Shown piece after piece: positions 60,630 to 64,000 of a stretch of 64,000 bases of DNA. The notes beneath the pieces were generated by a model. It was given only the letters and a program-made list of their open reading frames with translations, did not search any database and had not been told where the DNA came from. The stretch lies in the NCBI GenBank assembly GCA_029747015.1, contig JAKOGI010002171.1:17501-81500 (forward strand). The letters run 5' to 3'. Position 1 is the stretch's first letter. Each line of letters starts with the position of its first letter. This DNA is from Carnegiea gigantea. Lineage: Eukaryota; Streptophyta; Magnoliopsida; Caryophyllales; Cactaceae. Both the position numbers and the translations under genes were made by a program.

Positions 60630-61792
60630 ACAGTGTCAGGTATTCTTCTTATTAACCATCTTTATGCTCGCATCTTATTTGATTTTGGCGCTACTCACTC
60701 TTTTGTGAACTTTGAATTTGCAAAGAAACTTGCCAGTAAGCCTGATGAGATGTATACATGACTTTATGTGACCACTCCTTTAGAAACTATTTATTATACT
60801 AACCTCATCATTAGAGATTGTGCTATTAATGTAAAAGGGAAAACCCTCCTTGTTGATTTGGTATAATTAGAAATGCAAGAATGGGATATTATTTTGGAAA
60901 TGGATTGGTTAGCTAAGCATAAGGTGACTATAGATTGTGAAAAGAAATTAATTAATTTCTCGACCCCTGAAGGAGAGAGGATGGAATTTAAGGAAATGGC
61001 TATCTAGAAACCATGCCAATCATATCTGCCATACAAGCCTTTAAAATGTTGAGCAAAGTATGTGAAGGCTATCTGTGCATAATTGAAGTGACAGAACAAA
61101 AAGAGCCAAACTTGAGTGAGATTCCAGTGGTGAGAGAGTTCCAAAATGTATTCCAAGAAGTGCTAGGATTACCATCTAATCGAGAGATTGAGTTTACAAT
61201 AGACATGGTGCCAGTTATTGCCCCAATATCTAAGACTCCTTAACGTATGGCACCTATTGAACTTGCTAAGTTGAAGACTCAACTTTAAGAACTGCTAAAC
61301 AAATTGTTGATCCAACCTAGCATCTCACCTTAGGAGCCCCAGTACCTTTTGTGAAGAAGAAGGATGGGAGTATAAGATTGTGTATCGATTATCGGGAGGT
61401 AAAAAAGGTGACCATCAAAAACAAATGTTCCCTCCCAAGAAAGTAGGCTTCGTATCATTCTTTAAAATTAATATGAGATCAGGGTATCATCAGTTGAAAA
61501 TTAAGAAGGAAAATGTACCAAAACTATCTTTTAAAACCAATATGGGCAACATGAATTCTTAGCGCTACCATGTGGGCTAACTAATGCCCCAGCATTCTTC
61601 ATGGACTTAATGAATAGGCGTTCAAACATTTCCTCGATAAATTTATGGTGGTGTTCATTGATGATATGTTGTATATTCGAAAACCAGGGAGGAACGTGCA
61701 GATCAGCTGCGAATGGTGTTGGAAACTCTTAAAGAACACAAGCTTTATACTAAGATAAAGAAATGCAAGTTTGGGCTTTAAAAGGTACACTC
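60630..61792 (+). pseudogene. family E protease and reverse transcriptase, cut by D3
   Basis: Protease: ILLINHLYARILFDFGATHS with the active site DFGA at 60681 (usually DSGA), then FAKKLASKPDEMYT and EMDWLAKHKVTIDCEKKLIN (60895-60955). RT: PVIAPISKTP near 61210, [20 protein letters not shown] near 61330-61390, then FFKINMRSGYHQLKIKKENV. A segment of about 30 residues around the helix after 'CIDYRE' is shortened. [10 protein letters not shown] at 61648-61677 keeps both catalytic aspartates (FIDD). The frame ends KKCKFGL.KVHS at 61792, where an LTR of family D begins. Stops occur at about 60760, 60866, 61005, 61241 and elsewhere. Confidence 0.87.
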
Positions 61793-64000
61793 TGTAATAA
61801 CCCAACCCTAACCCATATTTATTTATTCAAATCATCTTTATTTATTTCATTAATCATGTTTATTCATTTACTCATTCATGGTTATTTGTTTAACCAAATC
61901 ATGTTTATTAAATTCAACTACACTTAATTTATTTATTTAACGAGTTCCATTATGCTATTTAAATTTTCCACCTTCATTTATCATATTTAATCATCCCGGT
62001 GCGAAGATATTTCATGTTGGGTACCACTTTGCAACTCAAGTGTCATTTATTGTTAATTTGAGTTCATTGATTGATTAAATGTCGGGTTAATCGATATTAG
62101 GCCTCAGTGAGTAAATTATGCTTTTCTTACCTTCGGTAAACTTTAATTCCGAGTAATATAAAATGTTACCAACATTTCGATTGAAAATTTTTAAGCCCAA
62201 ACGTAGCTTGTTGGGCCCAAAACAAAAGCCCAAAACCTTACTAATTTTTGTTATTTCACTAATTACTCATTTTAGCACCTAATTTTAATTAGCAAAAAGT
62301 TACTTTTTGGGTGAGAAATTTTCAGCCACATGTTGTTATTAATAGACAATTTGACCCTTAAACATTCAGCCAAAAATCAGCAAATAAATCACACACTAAT
62401 CCCCTCACCTCTCCCTCTCTCTCACGCAAGAACAGGGGTAGCAGCTGCTGCCCCTTGTGCCGCCAGTTCTGGTGGTTTCCGGTCCCTTTTCCGGCCGTGT
62501 CCTGGCTGCCCTGACTCCCCCTTACTGCTAGCTACCATGGCCAACCATCAAAATCATTCAAATCAGCCTCTACCTCCCCCTAGTTCAAGCCTAAAGTGAG
62601 GTATATCCACAACCCTAACTTGTTGTATTTTGAATTTTTGGGTTGTTTTAGTTGTGATTATTGTTTGGATGATCAAATTGATAGTTGTTGTGCAATTTTT
62701 ATTGAGTTTGGAGATGTTTGGAGTCATGGGTATTGGATCAAGAGCATGCTTTTCATGATTTTGCTTTTGTTAAATGGCCACTGTCGAAAATTCTGGCAAT
62801 TATAGGATTGGCCAAAATTTCTGAAATTTTTACTGTATCTTCTCTATATTATTTGGGATTTTCTGGCAAAATTTCATGAAGTTTGGACGAGTAATCAGTG
62901 AGTTATGGAATTTTGAAGAAAACTGCCCTGTTTTGGATACGAATTTAGTAATTATGTATTCATGAAGTTGTTTAGAGTTTGTACATGTATATGAGGCCTT
63001 ACATGATCATTTTATATCTGATTGTGGTGATTTGAAATGATTTCAAGTGAGTTTTATATGAAAAAGGAAGAGAAAGTTAAATCAGTAAAGGGCTGGAATT
63101 TCAGGAAATTAGGGCTGACTTTGGGATTAAACTGGTAATGATTGGCCCAGTGAAAAACTGTGATTTTTGGTGGGTAAATACCTCAGTGTGTTAGCTTTCA
63201 AATGCATCTTGAATCGCCTTAATCCAAGGTCTGTGGAAAAAGTTATAGTCGTTTTACCAAAGCTGCGCAGAATGAGATCAAAACTGAGACACTTGTGTTT
63301 TAGTCCCATTTTGGGAATCTTATTGTGAGAATCGTGATTTGTATTGTAAATAAAAGTTTTTGGGGACTTGCTAATCTTTTCATATTGGGGTTTTAATTCT
63401 CCATTTGATGTCTAGAATGAAAATTATGAATTTTTGAAGTAAACTGACCTGTTTGGGTGTAAATTAGGTTATTATTGCAATTTCTATGCAGCGTATACTT
63501 GGAGGAAAATTCTGAAAATTGTCCTGAAGACAAATATACAAATTGGGAGTCAGTTTATGAGCTGTGAATCACTTATGGATTTTACAAAGAAAATACCAAG
63601 CTTAGTGAGCTTGATAGCTTCTATGGAGTTCAATGACTCATTTTGGGGTGGAATTCTTTATCAAGTGGATTTTTGAATGATTATGAGAAGTGGAGAGAGA
63701 AACTCATATCAGCACCTTATTTCAGAAAAGGCCATAACCATTCTCTCAATTATCACTATCAAGGCCTTTTCCTCTGTAACATCATTTATCTCATTGTGGA
63801 CTGGACTATTTTACTTCTATTTACTTCATATTGAATTTCATTACTTTCATCAATTCAGTTTTGCATTACTTTCATCAATTCAGTTTTGAAGTTATATTCA
63901 AGTACTCGTTATGTATACCTTATAATTACTCAATTTCTGTTACACCTACTTTTACTTACTCAATTATGCGAGTAAGGATCATTTACTGATTATATATACT
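61793..64000 (+). mobile_element. D-family LTR (D3), continues beyond the window
   Basis: Starts TGTAATAACCCAACCC within the RT of family E. It follows D1 and D2: TTTAATCATCCCGGTGC at 61987 (D1 has TTTAATCATCTTGGTTGG), a pyrimidine-rich stretch near 62400, and GTCTGTGGAAAAAGTTAT at 63230. It has an extra ~130 bp of TTTATTCATTTA-like sequence near 61840-61960. The 5 bp before it are CACTC (61788-61792); the matching right copy would lie outside. Whether it is a solo LTR or a full element cannot be told. No ORF inside is supported. Confidence 0.82.

Overview
The window is plant nuclear DNA, most likely from a transposon-dense, gene-poor (pericentromere-like) part of an angiosperm chromosome. 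The evidence is the set of element lineages present: Ty3/gypsy chromoviruses of Tekay type and of CRM/Galadriel type, an Athila/Tat-type gypsy element, a Ty1/copia remnant, a plant L1-type LINE, hAT-like MITE candidates, and a piece of plastid psaB. I see no intact host gene. Every recognisable protein is broken by stops, frameshifts or deletions, so nearly everything here is a nest of dead retrotransposons.

Layout. 1-2960 (minus): gag, protease and start of RT of a CRM/Galadriel-like chromovirus, split by a MITE-like insert. 3060-5199 (minus): an LTR of a second element, here called A. 5329-17694 (plus): complete element B, 12,366 bp, bounded by the 5-bp duplication CATAC, with LTRs of 4,791 and 4,871 bp. 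B's internal region is only 2.7 kb and holds a LINE fragment, gag and a protease remnant, with no RT, RNase H or integrase. B sits in the pol end of A, whose integrase C-terminus reappears at 17700-18510 (minus). 18511-23775: poorly identifiable sequence, then a second A-like LTR (minus). 23780-24640: MITE and Athila gag fragment (plus).

24640-41000: about 13 kb of non-LTR DNA of organelle-like character (psaB piece, duplicated blocks, a copia tail), interrupted by solo LTR D1 (26257-29196, duplication ATGAA). 41010-45135: the rest of gag and the pol of an Athila-type element, then its 3' untranslated region and probable LTR. 48794-61792: family E in tandem (truncated LTR, pol 3' half, full LTR, PBS, gag, protease, RT). 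E is interrupted by solo LTR D2 (52221-54562) and by a D-family LTR that starts at 61793 and leaves the window.

How parts relate. B and E are sister families: their gag, LTR ends and leaders align by eye. Three D LTRs inserted into already established elements and are among the latest arrivals. The order of events can be read from the nesting: A, then B; Athila-type DNA and the organelle-like block, then D1; E, then D2 and D3. All family assignments come from protein motifs and terminal sequences read by eye. No alignment or search was run, and boundaries without a stated duplication are approximate.
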